From: Selaginella moellendorffii
Lineage: Eukaryota > Streptophyta > Lycopodiopsida > Selaginellales > Selaginellaceae
NCBI RefSeq assembly: GCF_000143415.4
Contig: NW_003314341.1
Location: 832,394-896,393, forward strand
DNA: 64,000 nt
Direction of reading: 5' to 3'
Part shown: in pieces, positions 1-13,707 of the stretch
How the letters are laid out: each line of letters opens with the position of its first letter
Numbering within the stretch: the first letter of the stretch is position 1
Position numbers and translations under genes: made by a program
The notes under the pieces: model-generated
The model's input: the letters and a program-made list of their open reading frames with translations, nothing else
The model's database searches: none
What the model was told of the DNA's origin: nothing

Positions 1-1248
1 TGGTTGTCAAGTCCTACAACTCTTTGCTAGTGCTTCCACACCTCCATCATTATTTGGGTCACCACACTCTAACCGCATGCCTTCTAGCTTAGGCTATGCC
101 ATTCCCATTTCCATTGGGATTCCTTTGGAAAGGGTTCTTATAAACCCGCTAACTTGACCTCAAGGCAGTATGCCTTGGCACATTTGGTGTTTCCACACTA
201 TCAGCTCCACGAGCCTACCTCTATGACACTTTTTACTTGTGTCTAGGTCTTTGCCAAAGACCAATACAGTTGTTTCTTATGCCAACTATCAGTTAGCACT
301 ACACCATAATGTTCACACACAACTTTATGCTGAAGTTGCTTTCTTTTGGGGAACACCTTTCCCATGACTTTAACATAGCATATTCTACCTTCGATGAGAT
401 ACTCTCTATTCTCTTACTTGGATCCTATGATCTTCCCCATCCTTCGTGAGGCACAACACACCTCAGTCCAAATGCTTCTATCAATCCTTTAAGACCATTC
501 CTTGACTCCACTTAAGTCATTCAGCGTTTTGGACTTTTCCTAATCCCCTGACCTATAAGGTCTTACTTTTGATGTGCCAACTCATTGGAATACAACTTCT
601 TGTATTCATGTCCTACTCACCAGGATCACGATTATAAGTGTTATTCCAACACTTGACTATTTTTCGATAATTGTGGGCTACCTTCGCCCTTTAGGACTAT
701 CCGTCCATATGATAGGAATATTGATTTATCCTCTAAGCACACCCCCAACTCCTGGGGTTGTTCCAACATTTATTCAAGGTAGCCCAGCTACCATTCCAAG
801 GACTTATGTCCTCATCCACATTTGACCTCCCATGGTCATTAATTCTGGTCTCAAATTCATGAGCACCAGCCTCAACTTCATGAGAATAATTTTGTGACTC
901 CTTTATCATTTTGGAGTCTCTATCTTCCTCGTGATCCCAACTATAGTTCTTTACCACAACTACATTAGCCAGTTTGCTGAGTCAAACGCTCATCTAGATC
1001 ACATCCTCAACTCAATGAGGAAAACCTTGCACTGTTCCCAAGATCCCAAAGTCATTCCATTATTGACCCTTTTCTATTCACCACCTCGTCTATAAGTTCA
1101 CACATGAACTGTAATGGAGAGCCATGTCTTCCCGACCTGCTACTCCTCAAGGATAGGCCCACTCCTCAGACCTTCCGATGCCAACATCAATGGTGATAAA
1201 CTTGAGTACCAATAAAAGTCAGACTAAGGAACAGCTCCGATACCAAGT
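1..1248 (-). mobile_element. Internal region of a non-autonomous LTR retrotransposon (right part only)
   Basis: This sequence matches the internal part of the complete element at 8074-15516; for example, the stretches near 1-60 and 12480-12540 are near-identical. It ends at 1234-1245 with the reverse complement of a TGGTATCGGAGC primer-binding site, directly next to the LTR at 1249. The element therefore reads on the minus strand and continues beyond the left edge of the window. No reading frame longer than about 90 codons looks real, and none resembles gag or pol. Confidence 0.8.
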
Positions 1249-2942
1249 TGTAAGCGACTAAATTTTCCATTCTACTTTAGTCACTTAACCATGGCTCCGA
1301 CCACTTGGAGGAGTCTCACTCACAATCTCCGTAAGTCCTATTCTAGACTTAGGGACTTGTTAGCCCCAAGATTGGCATCCATGCCACTCAATCATTGCAC
1401 TTTGTCCAAGTGCTCCACATGTCCGATCCCAGGACTGACACCCCAAGGTACCACTGACATATCAGCCCGTTACACTAAGGCCATGCCCATTCACCTTGGT
1501 CACATCGGTGGTCTGACACCACCTACATTACAGTCCCTTCTCTCAAAGACTGGGTCATCTGTCCATAAGTGATCATCTTAGATCCACTCCTTAGCATCCT
1601 TAGGATGCCCATAGACATGGGGAATAGCCTTCCCCAATATCCCTTTTCCGGTCCCCACCAAGTCCCTTTCTGCCCATGGCCATGTTCGCCAACACTGCCA
1701 CTGGATCCAGGCCCACTGGCTCGACCACTAAGTCCTACGGTCCTCTGGGACTTCCTCACCACCCGACTGTATCCTTGGTCACTACACCAAAGGACTACTC
1801 CTCTTCCTTTTCATAGTCTCGGCCTTTGGGACAATATTTCGGAACACCGTGGCCCTACGCGGGTCTCATGGGTACTCTCCCTGCCTTCCGCCTTTGGGTG
1901 CTCTAACATGGGCTTAGAGCGAGGTTCTGTTGAGCCACACCAGGTATCCAAGTAGGTAGTGCCACCCACACTTGGACTGGGAGCACCGGCCAGTCGATCT
2001 CCTGGGGGAACTAGAGCCGGCTTTTGAACACTTCACCAAGCTACCCTGCTTGTCGGTTCGTGTTCACTCTAGTTTTAGACTTTTCAGTGGGCAGCTCATC
2101 ACCCAACATTGGGTATAGCCTTTCTGGGCCAAACTAGCCTTTCCTGGCCAAACTGGCTCCACTGCAGTCTTCCCTTTTACTATACTTTTGGAGCTCACCA
2201 AACCCCTCAGGGTTTGGGAGACAAACGCTTTGGGCTTTCACCCTCTCAGACTCGAATTTGGACTTGGACTCAGGCTTGGGCTCAGTCTTGGCCTCGGCCT
2301 GAGTCTCGGTCTTGGTCCCGATCTTGGTCTCGGTCTCAGTCCTGGTCTTGGTCTCGGTCTCGACTTCGGACTCCATCTCGGGTCCACCATCTCGCGTCCA
2401 TCTCGGACTCCATCTTGGGTCCATCTCGGACTCCATCTCGGGTCCATCTCAAACTCCATCTCGGACTCCATCTCGAGTCCATCTTGGGTCCATCTCGGGT
2501 CCATCTCGAACTCCATCTCGGACTCCATCTTGGACTCCATCTCGGGTCCTTCTCGGACTCCATCTCAAGTCTGTCTTGGACTCAACCTCGGGTCCATCTT
2601 GAGTCCATCTCGGACTCAATCTCGGGTCCATCTTGGGTCCATCTCGGGTCCATCTTGGACTCCACCTTGGACTCTATCTCGGACTCCTTCTCGGACTCCA
2701 TCTCAGACAATTCCACGTGTCATGTTTTGGTCCTCTTGTGTCCCCTTTTCTAGAGACTCACTCATGGTTCACCTCGTGCTTGTTCCTCAAGCACTTCGTT
2801 GGAAGTTCCACTCCCACTCTCAACCTTTTCAAGTCAGAGCTTTTAGTCCAAACGTGTTACGCTTGTTTGGCTTTTACTTCGGCCACTACCACGTGGCACC
2901 CTTTTGGCTCCACTTTGGGGCCTAGGGATTTTGTGCCTCACA
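1249..2942 (-). repeat. 5' LTR of the non-autonomous element
   Basis: In plus coordinates it starts TGTAAGCGACTAA and ends TGCCTCACA, so on its own strand it runs TG..CA. It lies directly beside the primer-binding site at 1234-1245. It is homologous along its length to the LTRs at 8074-9655, 13708-15516, 26117-27766 and 55258-56912. A hexamer-based array (about 2260-2710) sits in its middle. Confidence 0.85.
2260..2710. repeat. Hexamer/12-mer tandem array inside the LTR
   Basis: Imperfect tandem copies of a 6-bp unit (CTCGGN) grade into a 12-bp unit such as TCTCGGACTCCA or TCTCGGGTCCAT. The period is a multiple of three and the units lack stops in most frames. Long Ser/Asp/Arg/Pro-rich open frames therefore appear on both strands; they are artefacts of the repeat. 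Confidence 0.9.
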
Positions 2943-4556
2943 CTTAGTAGGTAGTTTGTATGATGCAGCCTGAAAGGGATGTTAACTTTTGGGGCTAAGG
3001 CAATTGAGTTGGATAGAGTCTGGAGTTAGTGTAGAAAAGTGGCCATAATGCTTTTCTTAAAAAGGGTGACCCTTGTGCTTTTCTTTTATAGCATTGAGCT
3101 CGGTGGCAGGTTTCACCTTGCATTTCGTTAGACTCTATGAGAGTAGTGAGCTCTCACTGCTCTTGACTTGGTCTTGGTGGCCTTGCACCTTAGCTGAGGA
3201 TGGTGATGTCCGACTTAGTTGTTTGAGGTTGAGATGTTGGTACCCGTACTATAGCTTTATTTATAAGGAGGTTGTGTACCAATATGAGTCCATCTCGTGG
3301 TCTTCACTTTATTTTCAACTGAGTGTTGATTATGCATGGCTAGCCTCTTCAAGGCATGCTTAGAGCTAGTGGCTAAATGCATTAGTGAACTTATTATAGT
3401 TGAGTTGGATTTGAGTGGTCATTTAGTTCATGCTTGTCCATGAACCTTTATCTTGTACCTGGGGTACTACGTTCATGTTGGACAAGTATATGAACTCGAT
3501 GACGTGAGTTTAGTGTTTGGGTCTTGTGAAAGGCAAGTTGGAAAGTGATTGTTGGTTGCTTTGCAACTAGTGATTGCTTGTAAATTTTGTCAAAGACTGT
3601 GACACTTGCTTCACTTTATGATGATTTAGCAGTGATATGCTTGCTCTACCGGATGGTGTTGCAGAGGATTGTGTCGTTAGACTTACATGGGTTTTTCATG
3701 TTGACATACTGACTCTGCCTCTATCGATATCATTTGGTTGTGTTTAGTTCATAGTGTTGGATTTCATTGAGTCTTGGATGTGGTGAATCACTCCTTGATG
3801 AAGTGTTATTTATAGTTGAGTATTGTTGAAGGATTAGTCTCGGATACTAAGTAAAGTATCTTCGACTTTGGTTAGCTTAGTTGCTAGAGAGTTTTGGGTG
3901 GTGATTCACTCATGCTTTCTTCTAACTTTGTTATAGTGTTGATGGCATTGAAGTGATGCCTTGTCATTGACATTGTTGATGTTGAGATTTGAGTGAAATG
4001 AGATGTCTCTTCAAAAGATTGATGTTGAGTTTCATTAGTCTCGATGAAGATAGTGTTGATGATTTGGCTATAGCTTTATGTTATTGGCATTTGTACAATT
4101 GCTAATTAGCAACTGTATTAACGTTCAAACGAATTGAGTGGCAAGTTTGAGTTAGTTATGTTCCAAACGAGATTGTTTAATAGAGGTTAAGCTTTAGCTT
4201 TCCCTTGAAAAGAGATTTACTCATTGACTATACTAGCTTTACAAGAATAAGAGTTAGTGATTAATATTGGAATATTTGAATCCTTATTGGGTTTGAGTTG
4301 GAATATATCGATCATTGATGATTCTTTTTGTGCTTGTTATGAAGTGAGTTACGTCTTGCTATAAATGGATTCATGGAGGATTGTTCAGTGATCACTAATT
4401 CAGTATAGCTTCGTTATACTTAGCTTTTGAATTGATGTAGATATACTCTTCATTAGCTTTGGCATTATGAAGTTCAGATTATAGATGTGTTAAGGAAGAT
4501 ATTGTGGGTTGCACTATGAAATTTCATTTTTAGCATTGAAGTTAGTTCATGCAAAG
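2943..4556. other. Non-coding stretch without recognised features
   Basis: This is moderately AT-rich sequence between two LTR elements. I see no convincing gene, RNA gene or terminal repeat. The last ~85 bases (from about 4472, AGATTATAGATGTG) recur at about 15692-15775 and 16108-16190 in front of the same LTR start. Confidence 0.6.
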
Positions 4557-5778
4557 TGTAAGCCATAAATTTTTCCTTTCCAATTTGCCAGCTTACCTCA
4601 TCTATCTGTCCAACACTGCCTTGGCTTTTGCTAAGTTCCCTCGCCAAGGTTCCCGTCTATGGTACCAACTCCTACTTGGTCCTACTTGGTTTCAGCTACT
4701 CACTGCACAAGCAACAGAGTGTTAGCCATCCATCCACGGATTCCCAAATCTCTCCCAATCCCCCTCCCCAGGTTAGACTGGACTTAAGGTTCAGCTACAC
4801 TCCCCACAAGCACAAGCAACCAAGCATACCAAGCTTCCAAGTTCCTAACATCCCTTGGTACCACAAGACTTGATCATGACACCCTCTAAATCCCAAGTCT
4901 CGGGTGCAAACTTGCTTCGGGACACCGGGGCGAAACACCATGGCCTAACGGCCCGGTATGGGTACCTCTACCCCCCCACTTCCATCCCAAAGGGAAGGCC
5001 CAAGCCCCTAGGAAGAGCGAGGACCAATGAGCCGCATGGTACTCAAGTGGGGCACCACTCCACATGAGCCGGAAGCACCACAGTCTGTTTCCCTTTCGGG
5101 AGTGGGAGTTGCTCTTGAGCACTTTCTTGGATGGCCCCTCCGGCACCAACCAAGTCCATGCTCACTCCCACCCAAGGCCCCTCGGTCCTAGTCCCAACCT
5201 CAAGTCAGTTTGGAAGCCCCACTAGAGAGTTCCTTCAAAACTGGTTCCTAAACCTCACTATCCCTACTATACTTTTGGAACCTCCTGCAGCCCCCCTCTC
5301 CCCTGGGCGATGCACGCTTTGGGCTTTCACCCCTTGACTCGTATTAGTACTCGGACTTAGTCTNNNNNNNNNNNNNNNNNNNNNNNNNNNNNNNNNNNNN
5401 NNNNNNNNNNNNNNNNNNNNNNNNNNNNNNNNNNNNNNNNNNNNNNNNNNNNNNNNNNNNNNNGACTCGATCTCGGATCCGACTTCGGATTCAGTCTCGG
5501 ACTCGATCTCGGACCCGATCACGGACTCGACCTCGGACTCAACCTCGGACTCAGTCTCGGACCCAATTTCGGATCTCGGACTTGGTCTCGTACTCGGTCT
5601 TGAACTCAGTCTCCGAGTCGGCCTTGGACTCGATTCCGGACTCTATCTCGAACTCGGTCTTAGAGTCGGTCTTAGACTCGATCTTAGACTCGGTCCCAGT
5701 CGATGAACTCTTTATCATTTTGGTTATGCTTTCGGGGCTCCTTTAGCCTACGACACCTCGGCGAGTTGGTTCCTTACA
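4557..5778 (-). repeat. 3' LTR of a minus-oriented chromovirus (contains gap)
   Basis: It is homologous, in reverse orientation, to the LTRs at 16325-17474 and 22709-23856. In plus coordinates it begins TGTAAGCC and ends CCTTACA. The adjoining ACTCCACCACCCATAG at 5779 is the complement of the polypurine tract found before the 22709 LTR. An assembly gap falls inside its hexamer array. Confidence 0.85.
5364..5463. other. Assembly gap (100 N)
   Basis: There are exactly 100 N bases in the hexamer array of the LTR, the kind of tract where assembly fails. The size is probably a placeholder. Confidence 0.98.
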
Positions 5779-8073
5779 ACTCCACCACCCATAGAAGAAG
5801 TTCGATGCCCACATCAAACATCTCTTTTTTATCCTACGACTTGTTGACGATGTCTCCGGGGGCATCCCCCCACTTAGCGGTGTGCCTAAGTTAGCCTCCC
5901 CAGCCAAGAGCCCATGACAACGGAATATAGGTGTCCTTATACTCCTCACCTCACCACGCCCTAGTATGGGGTCAGGACTTGAACCCAGCCTTGCTTTACT
6001 AGGGGGTTGGGACTCGAACCCAACCTCTGTAGAATACGTCTATGGATTCGACATCCCCGCAGGGAGTCGGGCATAGTTCCCTACGCCTGGTCGACCTAGC
6101 TAACCCATGCTAATTAGCTTACCTTCGGCGCGCCTTTGGGTCCCAACATATGCCATTGCTCAACTTCTCAAATTGATACTTTTAATTGAACTTTGCATAA
6201 GTACATAGAGTTCTACCTTGCAGAAATTCCTCCACTAGATCTCGCGTGTTCGCGAGGTTCTCCTTCGGTTCCTATGTTACTTCGCAGTGTGGAAATCCTT
6301 TCCACTTCACATGGAACTCTCTCACCTTGCGTCCTTGTCGCTTGCTCTTGCGCGCATTGAGGATGGCCTTGACTTCGTATTCCTCTTCCCCTTGGATAAC
6401 CTCAGGTAAAGGTCTTACTTGGTCCTTGTGAAGCGGATCCTCAAAATACGGCTTGAGTAAGTTCACGTGGAACACGGGATGCATCTTCCCCATCTCTCGA
6501 GGAAGTCGAAGATGGTAAGCCACTTTACCGATTCGAGCCTCAATCTCGTAAGGCCACGCGAACCTACTTAAGGAACTCAAAGATCAATTCATTTATAGGA
6601 ATATATGCATTTTTACCTTTGGGTCAACTTTCGGCAGATCCCACTAGGCAGCCTGAGGTTCTTGGTGTTCAGCCACACCTTCTCCCCAGCTTGGAACTCT
6701 ACATCCTGGCGCTTCTGGTTCGCGTACTTAGTTTACCTTTGTTGAGCCCATTCCAAGGAATCCCTCACTAGATTCCAAATGTTGAGTCTTTCCGCCATGA
6801 ATGCCTCCACTACAGGTAACTCTCCATGATACTCGGCCACGCCGAGTTCCACAGGACCTTCAATAGCTCACCCATTGATGACTTCCCATGGACTCACCCC
6901 GATGCTCGAATTTGGTGAGTTGTTATAACACATTTCCGCAAGTCCCAAATGACTTACCCAATCGGTCTGATCTCCCGAGACATAGCATCGCAAATAATCC
7001 TTCAGCTGCCTATTCACCCTTTCTGTTTGTCTGTCTGTCAAGAAGTGTTAGTGCCATCAATCTTGACTTAATACCCATTACCTGTCTGCGGGTGATAGGC
7101 TGTGCTGAATTTCAACTTGGTGCGATACTATTCTAGGAGTGTCCTCCAGAACCTACTAGTGAAGATCTTATCTCGATCTGAGATAATCTCTTCCGGCCTT
7201 CCCCGCACTCAAACCACTTGTTCGAAGAACAGCTTCGCCACACCTTCCGCATCCACTTCCGTTGTGGTGGGTATGAAATGTGCCATCTTCGAAAATCGAT
7301 CCACCACCACGAATATCGCATCGAACCCCTTGCTTGGGGGAAGTCCCGTGATGAAGTCCATCGTAAGACATTTCCACGGACGATCTGGAATTGGGATGCT
7401 TTATAACAAGCCCCCACTAACCTTAGTCATGCCTTTGACCTACTGACATGTTGGACATGTCTTTACATAGTCTTGGACATCCTTAGCCATATCTGGCCAG
7501 TGGTACTTCCTCTTGAGTAAGCCCATTGTCTTGGGTACTCCGCCGTGTCCCGCAAGAGGTCCGTCGTGACACTCTTCTAAGGCTACCTTCCTTAGTTCCC
7601 CTTCTAGAACATACACCTTCGTTTGCTTGTAATATATGAGTCCGTTGCGTTCTGTATAGCCTGTTTTCTCTTCCGTTGGCAGCTCACCTCTCTGGTGAGC
7701 TTCCCGTGCCTCTAGATTCCTCAGCAACACTTCTTGTGCTATACCATCGTTCTCGTATGTAGTCCGCACATCATCCCAAAAGGTTGCTATTGCACTAGAT
7801 ATAGCCAACTTCAAGCTCTCTTTTCGACTTAGCGCATCTGCCATGATGTTGTTCTTTCCAAGCTTATACAGAATCTTGCAATCAAATTCGGCCAAGGCAT
7901 TGGCCCACTGACCTTGTTTTCCCCTCAAGTTAGGTTGTGACAAGAAGTGTTTCGTTGCCATACTGTCCGTGTAAACCTTGAAGTGTCTCCCAAGGTAGTG
8001 TCGCCACTCCTTGAGTGCCTTGACCACCGCAAACAATTCCTTCTCATGGGCAGGCCACTTCCGTTGAGCCTTG
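5779..8073 (-). pseudogene. Decayed chromovirus pol: RNase H to integrase and chromodomain
   Basis: On the minus strand this matches the C-terminal half of the plus-strand pol at 20400-22305. An RNase H and integrase zinc-finger segment (about 7440-8068) includes YTDSMATKHF, ADALSRKE and the HHCC finger ending TCPTCQ. It is followed by the integrase core (about 6640-7440) and the chromodomain tail (about 6240-6563; HVKWKGFPH). Both introns of the intact copy are present at matching places, about 7081-7035 and 6616-6564. The frame is broken several times and the RT part has been displaced to 15522. The non-autonomous element at 8074-15516 interrupts it, with the 5-bp duplication CCTTG at 8069-8073 and 15517-15521. 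Confidence 0.85.
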
Positions 8074-9655
8074 TGAAAGCGACTAATTTTTCCATTCTAC
8101 TTTAGTCACTTAACCACACCTCCAACCACTTGGAGGAGTCTCACTCACAACCTCCATAAGTCCCATTTCAGACTTGGGCTTGCTAGCCCGAGAATGGCAT
8201 CCCCGCCACTCAACCTTTACACTTGATCCAAGTGCTCCACGTGTTCGATCCCATGACTAACACCCCAAGGTACCACTGACATATCAGCCCGTTACGCTAA
8301 GGCCATGCCCCTTTACATTGGTCACCCCGGTGGTCTAACACCACCTTCATCACAGTCCCATCTCTCAAGGACTGGGCCATCCGTCCATGAGTGATCATTC
8401 CAGATCCACTCCTTAGCATCCTTAGGATGCCCACAGACATGGGGAATAGCCTTCCCCAATATCCCTTTTCCGGTCTTCACCAAGTCCCTTTCTACCCATG
8501 GCCGTATTCACCAACACTGCCACTGGATCGAGGCTCACAGGCCCGACCACTAAGTCCCACGGTCCTCTGGGACTTCCTCACCACTCGACTGTATCCTTGG
8601 TCACTACACCAGAGGACTACTCCTCTTCCTTTCCATAGTCTCAGCCTTTGGGACAACATTTCGGAACACCGTGGCCTTACACAGGCCTCATGGGTACTCT
8701 CCCCGCCTTCTGCCTTTGGGTGCTCTAGCCATGGGCTTAGAGCGAGGTTCCGTTGAGCCACACCAGGTATCCAAGTAGGTAGTGCCACCCACACTTGGAC
8801 TGGGAGCATCGACCATTCGATCTCCCTGGGGAACTAGAGCCAGCTCTTGAACACTTCACCAAGCTACCCCACTTGTCGGTCCGTATTCCTTCTAGTCTTG
8901 GACTTCCCAGTGGCCAGTTCATTACCCAACACTAGGTATGGCCTTCCTGGGCCAATCTGGCCCTTCTTGGCCAAACTGGCTCCACTGGGCTCCAACCCTC
9001 ACACTCTCCCTACTATACTTTTGGAATCCCCCGCACCCGCCCCCCCCCCCCCCCCCTTGGGGGACAATCGCTTTGGGCTTTCACCCAACTACCTATATTA
9101 GTATTCGGACTCGGACTCGGGCTCGAACTCGGACTCAGACTCGGTCTCGGTCCCGGTTTCGGACTCGGACTCGGTCTCGGTCTCGATCTTGGCCTCCGTC
9201 TCGGTCTCAGTCTCGTTCTCGGTTCCATCTCGGACTCCATCTCGGACTCCATCTCAGATCCATCTCGGGTCCATCTTGGACTCCATCTCGGGCTCCATCT
9301 CGGACTCCATCTCGGGCTCCATCTCGGACTCCATCTCGGGTCCATCTCAGACTCCATCTCGGGTCCATCTCGGACTCCATCTCGGGTTCATCTCAGACTC
9401 CATCTCGGGTCCATCTCGGACTCCATCTCGGGTCCATCTTGGGTCCATCTCGGGTCCCTTTTTGGAGCCTTGCTTATTGCTCGCTTTGTGCTCGTTCCTC
9501 AAGGCCTTTGTTAGGAGTTCCACTCCCACTCTCGACCTTTTCACGTTGGAGCTTTTTAGTCCAAACGTTTTACGCACGTTTGGTTTTCGCTTCGGCCACC
9601 AACACATGGCACCCTTCCGGCTCCACTTTGTAGCCTAGGGATTTTGTGTCTCACA
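8074..9655 (-). repeat. 3' LTR of the complete non-autonomous element
   Basis: Its ends are TGAAAGCG..CTCACA in plus coordinates. It is about 230 bp shorter than its 5' partner; the visible difference is mostly the length of the hexamer/12-mer array (about 9100-9460). Confidence 0.88.
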
Positions 9656-12600
9656 ACTCCACCACCCATAGACGAAGTTCGATGTCCTCAACGAACGGTA
9701 ACCCTCTTATAAATTAACACCTACATGTATTACCAGTTCCATCCTTGGCACCCAGCCAATATTTGTCTATGGTTTGACACCAAAGGCTCACCATGCCTTG
9801 TCCATCCTATAAGGAGCATAGTCTCTCCAACTTAGAGACTCATTCGGCCACCTGGGGTGGTTTACTCCCTTTTATTGGTTCAGTTCTTGCTAAACCTGTT
9901 AGAGACATCGTCTCTAACTCAATTCCACTACCCATTCTCGAGTAGTCTCAGATTCTATCGACATAACATTTGCACTTTGGAACGTTTACTTTTAACTTCT
10001 TGAAATCAATTTCCTAGGTGTCTCCGACACCTTACGTTGCACATGGTGCAACTCCACTTCCCTATCCTAGGAAGTTCTTTACTTGAGGATACCATCATCC
10101 TCTCTCCGATATTGTGCCACCTTTGACACCAAGTTTCAGTTATCATAATTAGTGCTAGGGCTGCCCACGACCCTATTATTTGGCTACTTTACCGCTCCCC
10201 CCTTTGGAGCATCCACTTCGCCAAATTGGAACAGTTGGGAATCCACCCTTAGGGAAACTTTGCCTTTCCCACAATTCGTTAGCACCTAACACATTAGTGT
10301 TCTCGGCCTAACTTTGCCATTTGGATTCTTTCCCAGGATTCCGATGGCTCTTTTCTTAGCCACTAGTGTTTTGCTCTTATCCTTGATTGTTGCACCCAGC
10401 AATATAGGATTGCTACCTCCATTTTCGAGGTTTCCTTTCAGTTCTATAGCAAACACTTTGCTTTGCCAAATCCAGAGGGTGTTCACCCCTAGTACGTCTC
10501 TTTAACATTTTCTGCTGTGGGCTCTATCCACGGCCCAACTTTTGAGATCCTTTCTTGGATCTCTTATAGAGACTACCTTCCTCGGACTTACTATGCCACA
10601 GCATTGACATAGCTCATTTCCCTTAGGTATTTTTCCCACTTGGTCACCTTGACCAAGCCACACCATTATCAATAGTTCAAATCAACACTTTGAACTAGGA
10701 ATCATATTCCTTAACCCAAACAAAGACCTTGTCCTTGTTTAGCCACAAGATCACCTGGTGATCTCATCTTGACCACTTAATAGGTCTTCCCATAGGAACT
10801 ACGTCTTCTAGACCCTTCCATGTTGTTGACTATGACCCCGGGGGCATCCTCCACGCTTGGCGGTGCGCCCAAGCCAGCCCTTCTGGCCAAGGATCCATAG
10901 CAACTGAGACTGGGTGTCCCCATCTCATTCACCACGTCTTTGGTGCCCTTTACACTAAAGTGTTCAAGTTAGATATGCCGAGCTTTCACTCTAAGCAATC
11001 TAACCGTGCATCACGACTCCGAGGCATCCCTCGCTTGGCGGTGTGCCCAAACTAGTCTCCTCACTGAGAGTCCATGACCACCGAAAAATGAGTGTCCTCA
11101 TATTCCAAACCATCACCACGCCCTAGTGATTTGGGACTCGAACCCAAGCCCTAGAGGGTCGGGACTCGAACCCAACCTCCGTATATGCATCTACAGACGG
11201 CATCACCTAGGATGCCTGGCGTGACTCATCATGCCGGTGCACCAACTTATACTAAAAGCGCGCTACAGATCACAGCTTAGGAACCTAGTTCCTCCACACT
11301 GCCAAGTCCTCTTACTTGACAAGTCTGTGATCATGTATGGACTCCTCCATGCTTGGCCCCATGGCCCACCCTTTTTGAAGTTATCACCTTCAACTAGGGT
11401 ATTTGTTCCCCCAACTTGCCAATCTCGCTTGGCAAGTCCTCCGACCACTGTAACATGGTTCCTGCATAAGCGTGAAAATCCTTGACCATCGACTTTCGTT
11501 CAAAGCCTTATCTTTGAACACTCGGGAACTACTTCCCTAACCTTGATAGCCTTGCCTCATGGCAAGCTTCAAGACCACACTTCTGCTGCACCACTTTGAT
11601 TTTGCATGTTCTATGAACCATTTACACTTGGCCTTTTTAGGTACTAAACTACCTAGAATCGTCTTTGGGAGCCTTGAAGGAACTCTGTCCCTTAGCTTGC
11701 TAAGGCCTCCCTTTTCGCAAACTCTATAGTTGTCATATAGTCTACAAGTTGGGAGTGGAGAATCAAGAGGGTGCTCGAGGATGTTGTTGCTAGCAACTGT
11801 GATGCCATGGGGAGTCTAAAATATGGAATTGTCCATGTCATAACCACCATTGGATATGCCCTTTGATTTCTATGGTTATGTTCCATCCTAATACTACTTG
11901 CCTTTTGGCCCCATATGTTTCCTTTGGTTATTCTCCTCAAGACTAAGAGGATAGCTTTGCACATTTTACTATGCCTTAGCAAGTATTCTTAGGGATGAAC
12001 CTACCCGATAGCCTAGGGAGTGGTTCTTCAATCTTGGGCATGCTCACCTTATAATCCCACACATCGGGATTAACGTTGCTGCTTATGGGCCTTTACATGC
12101 CCATCACTAGCCTTGCCAAAACTCCATTTTTTGCTTTGTCCAATTCGGGTAGACAGTCTTCTCTTGTCTCCGCAACTTTGGACATTTGGATAGCACTTAC
12201 TATCCATCATTCGCTAGGGACTTAGTCCCTTGGGCCTTATCTATTGCCCTTGCGACACGAAACACCACCTCCTGGTGTTCTAGAGTGTTGGGGTGTCCCA
12301 ATGATGGCCTCCTGACAATGAGCATTCCCGTTTATGACATTAACTTACTATATCGCAACATAAGCAATTTATCCCCTATAAGGGTATATGTAACTTCCTT
12401 ATGCCATTAAGAAGTCTTGGGTAGCTACTTTCTACCCATTTAACCAATTACCTTGCACCTCTTGCTTAGTTGCCCCATAGTTGTCAAGTCCTACAACTCA
12501 TTGCTTGGTGCTTCCACACCTCCATCGTTATGTGGGTCACCACACTTCAACCACATGCCTTCCAGCTTAGGCCATGCCATTCCCGCTTCCATTGGGATTC

Positions 12601-13707
12601 CCTTGGCAAGGGGTTCTTATGAACCCACCATCATAACCTCAAGGTATCACACCTTGGCACATTTGGTGTCTCCACACTATCGGCCCCACGAGCCTACCCT
12701 TATGACACTACTTATTAGTGTCTAGGTCTTTGCCAAGATCAATATAATTGTTCCTCATGTTAACTTTTCGTTGCACCGCACCATAGTGTTTGCACCCAAC
12801 TCTGGGCCAAAGTTTCTTTCTTCTGGGAATATTTTTCCCACAACTTTAGTATGGCACATTTTGCCATCAATGAGATACCTACTGTTCTCATACTTGGATC
12901 TTATGATCCTCCTCATACCTCATAGGGCACCACACACCTCAGTCCAAATACTGCAACTAATCCCATAGGACCATTCCCTGACTCCGCTTGAGTCATCTAG
13001 CATTTTGGACTTTGCTAATCCAACAACCTGCGAGGTCTTAGTCTTAGAGGTGCCAACTCACTGGAATACAACTTCTTGTATTCATATCCTACTCACAAGG
13101 ACAATCTTTGCAAGTGTTACTCTGACACTTGATGATTTTCTTGGGGTTAACCTTTGCCCCTTAGGACTACTTGTCTATAGAAACTCATCTTTAAGTACAC
13201 CCCCAACTCCTTGGGTTGTTCCAGCATTTATTAGAGGTAACCCCAACTACCATTTCAAGGACTGGTGTCCTCTTCTGTATTTGACCTCCCACAGTCAACA
13301 ATTCCGGTCTCAAATTTATGAGTACCAGCCTCAACCATATAAGGGTAATCTTGTAACTCCTTTATTGTTTTGGAGTCTGCATCGTTCCCGTGATCCCAAC
13401 TATAGTTGTTTACCACAATTACATTAGCTCATTTGCTACGTCAAACGCTCATCTGGATCACATCCTCAGCTCTCTGAAGAAACCTTTATACTGTTCCCAA
13501 GATCCCAAAGTTGTTCCCTTACTGGCCCTTTTCCATCCACCATATCGTGCAGAAGTTCATACACGAACTCAAGTGGAGAGCCATGTCCTTTCGACATGCT
13601 ACTCCTCAAGGATAGGTCCATATCTAGGACCTTCCGATTCCAATACAAGCGGTGATATACTTGGCCACCAATAAGAGTCGGACTAAGGAACAGCTCTGAT
13701 ACCAAAT
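9656..13707 (-). mobile_element. Non-coding interior of the non-autonomous element
   Basis: About 4 kb lie between polypurine tract and primer-binding site. All open frames are short, unrelated to retroviral proteins, and not conserved in the related interiors at 27767-28392, 42348-44037 and 45290-46973. It is probably packaged and reverse-transcribed as an RNA without coding function. Confidence 0.8.
13693..13704 (-). other. tRNA-Met primer-binding site
   Basis: The minus strand reads TGGTATCAGAGC, the standard plant initiator-tRNA-Met primer-binding site, three bases inside the 5' LTR. Confidence 0.85.

Noticed and set aside
5779-6120. tRNA-like segments with GGTTCGAGTC/GGACTCGAAC boxes (also 11105-11185, 22460-22520, 43165-43215)
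   Set aside because: They resemble a B box (GGTTCGAGTCC), but no cloverleaf with proper acceptor stem and anticodon arm could be drawn by eye. They recur as part of retroelement interiors.
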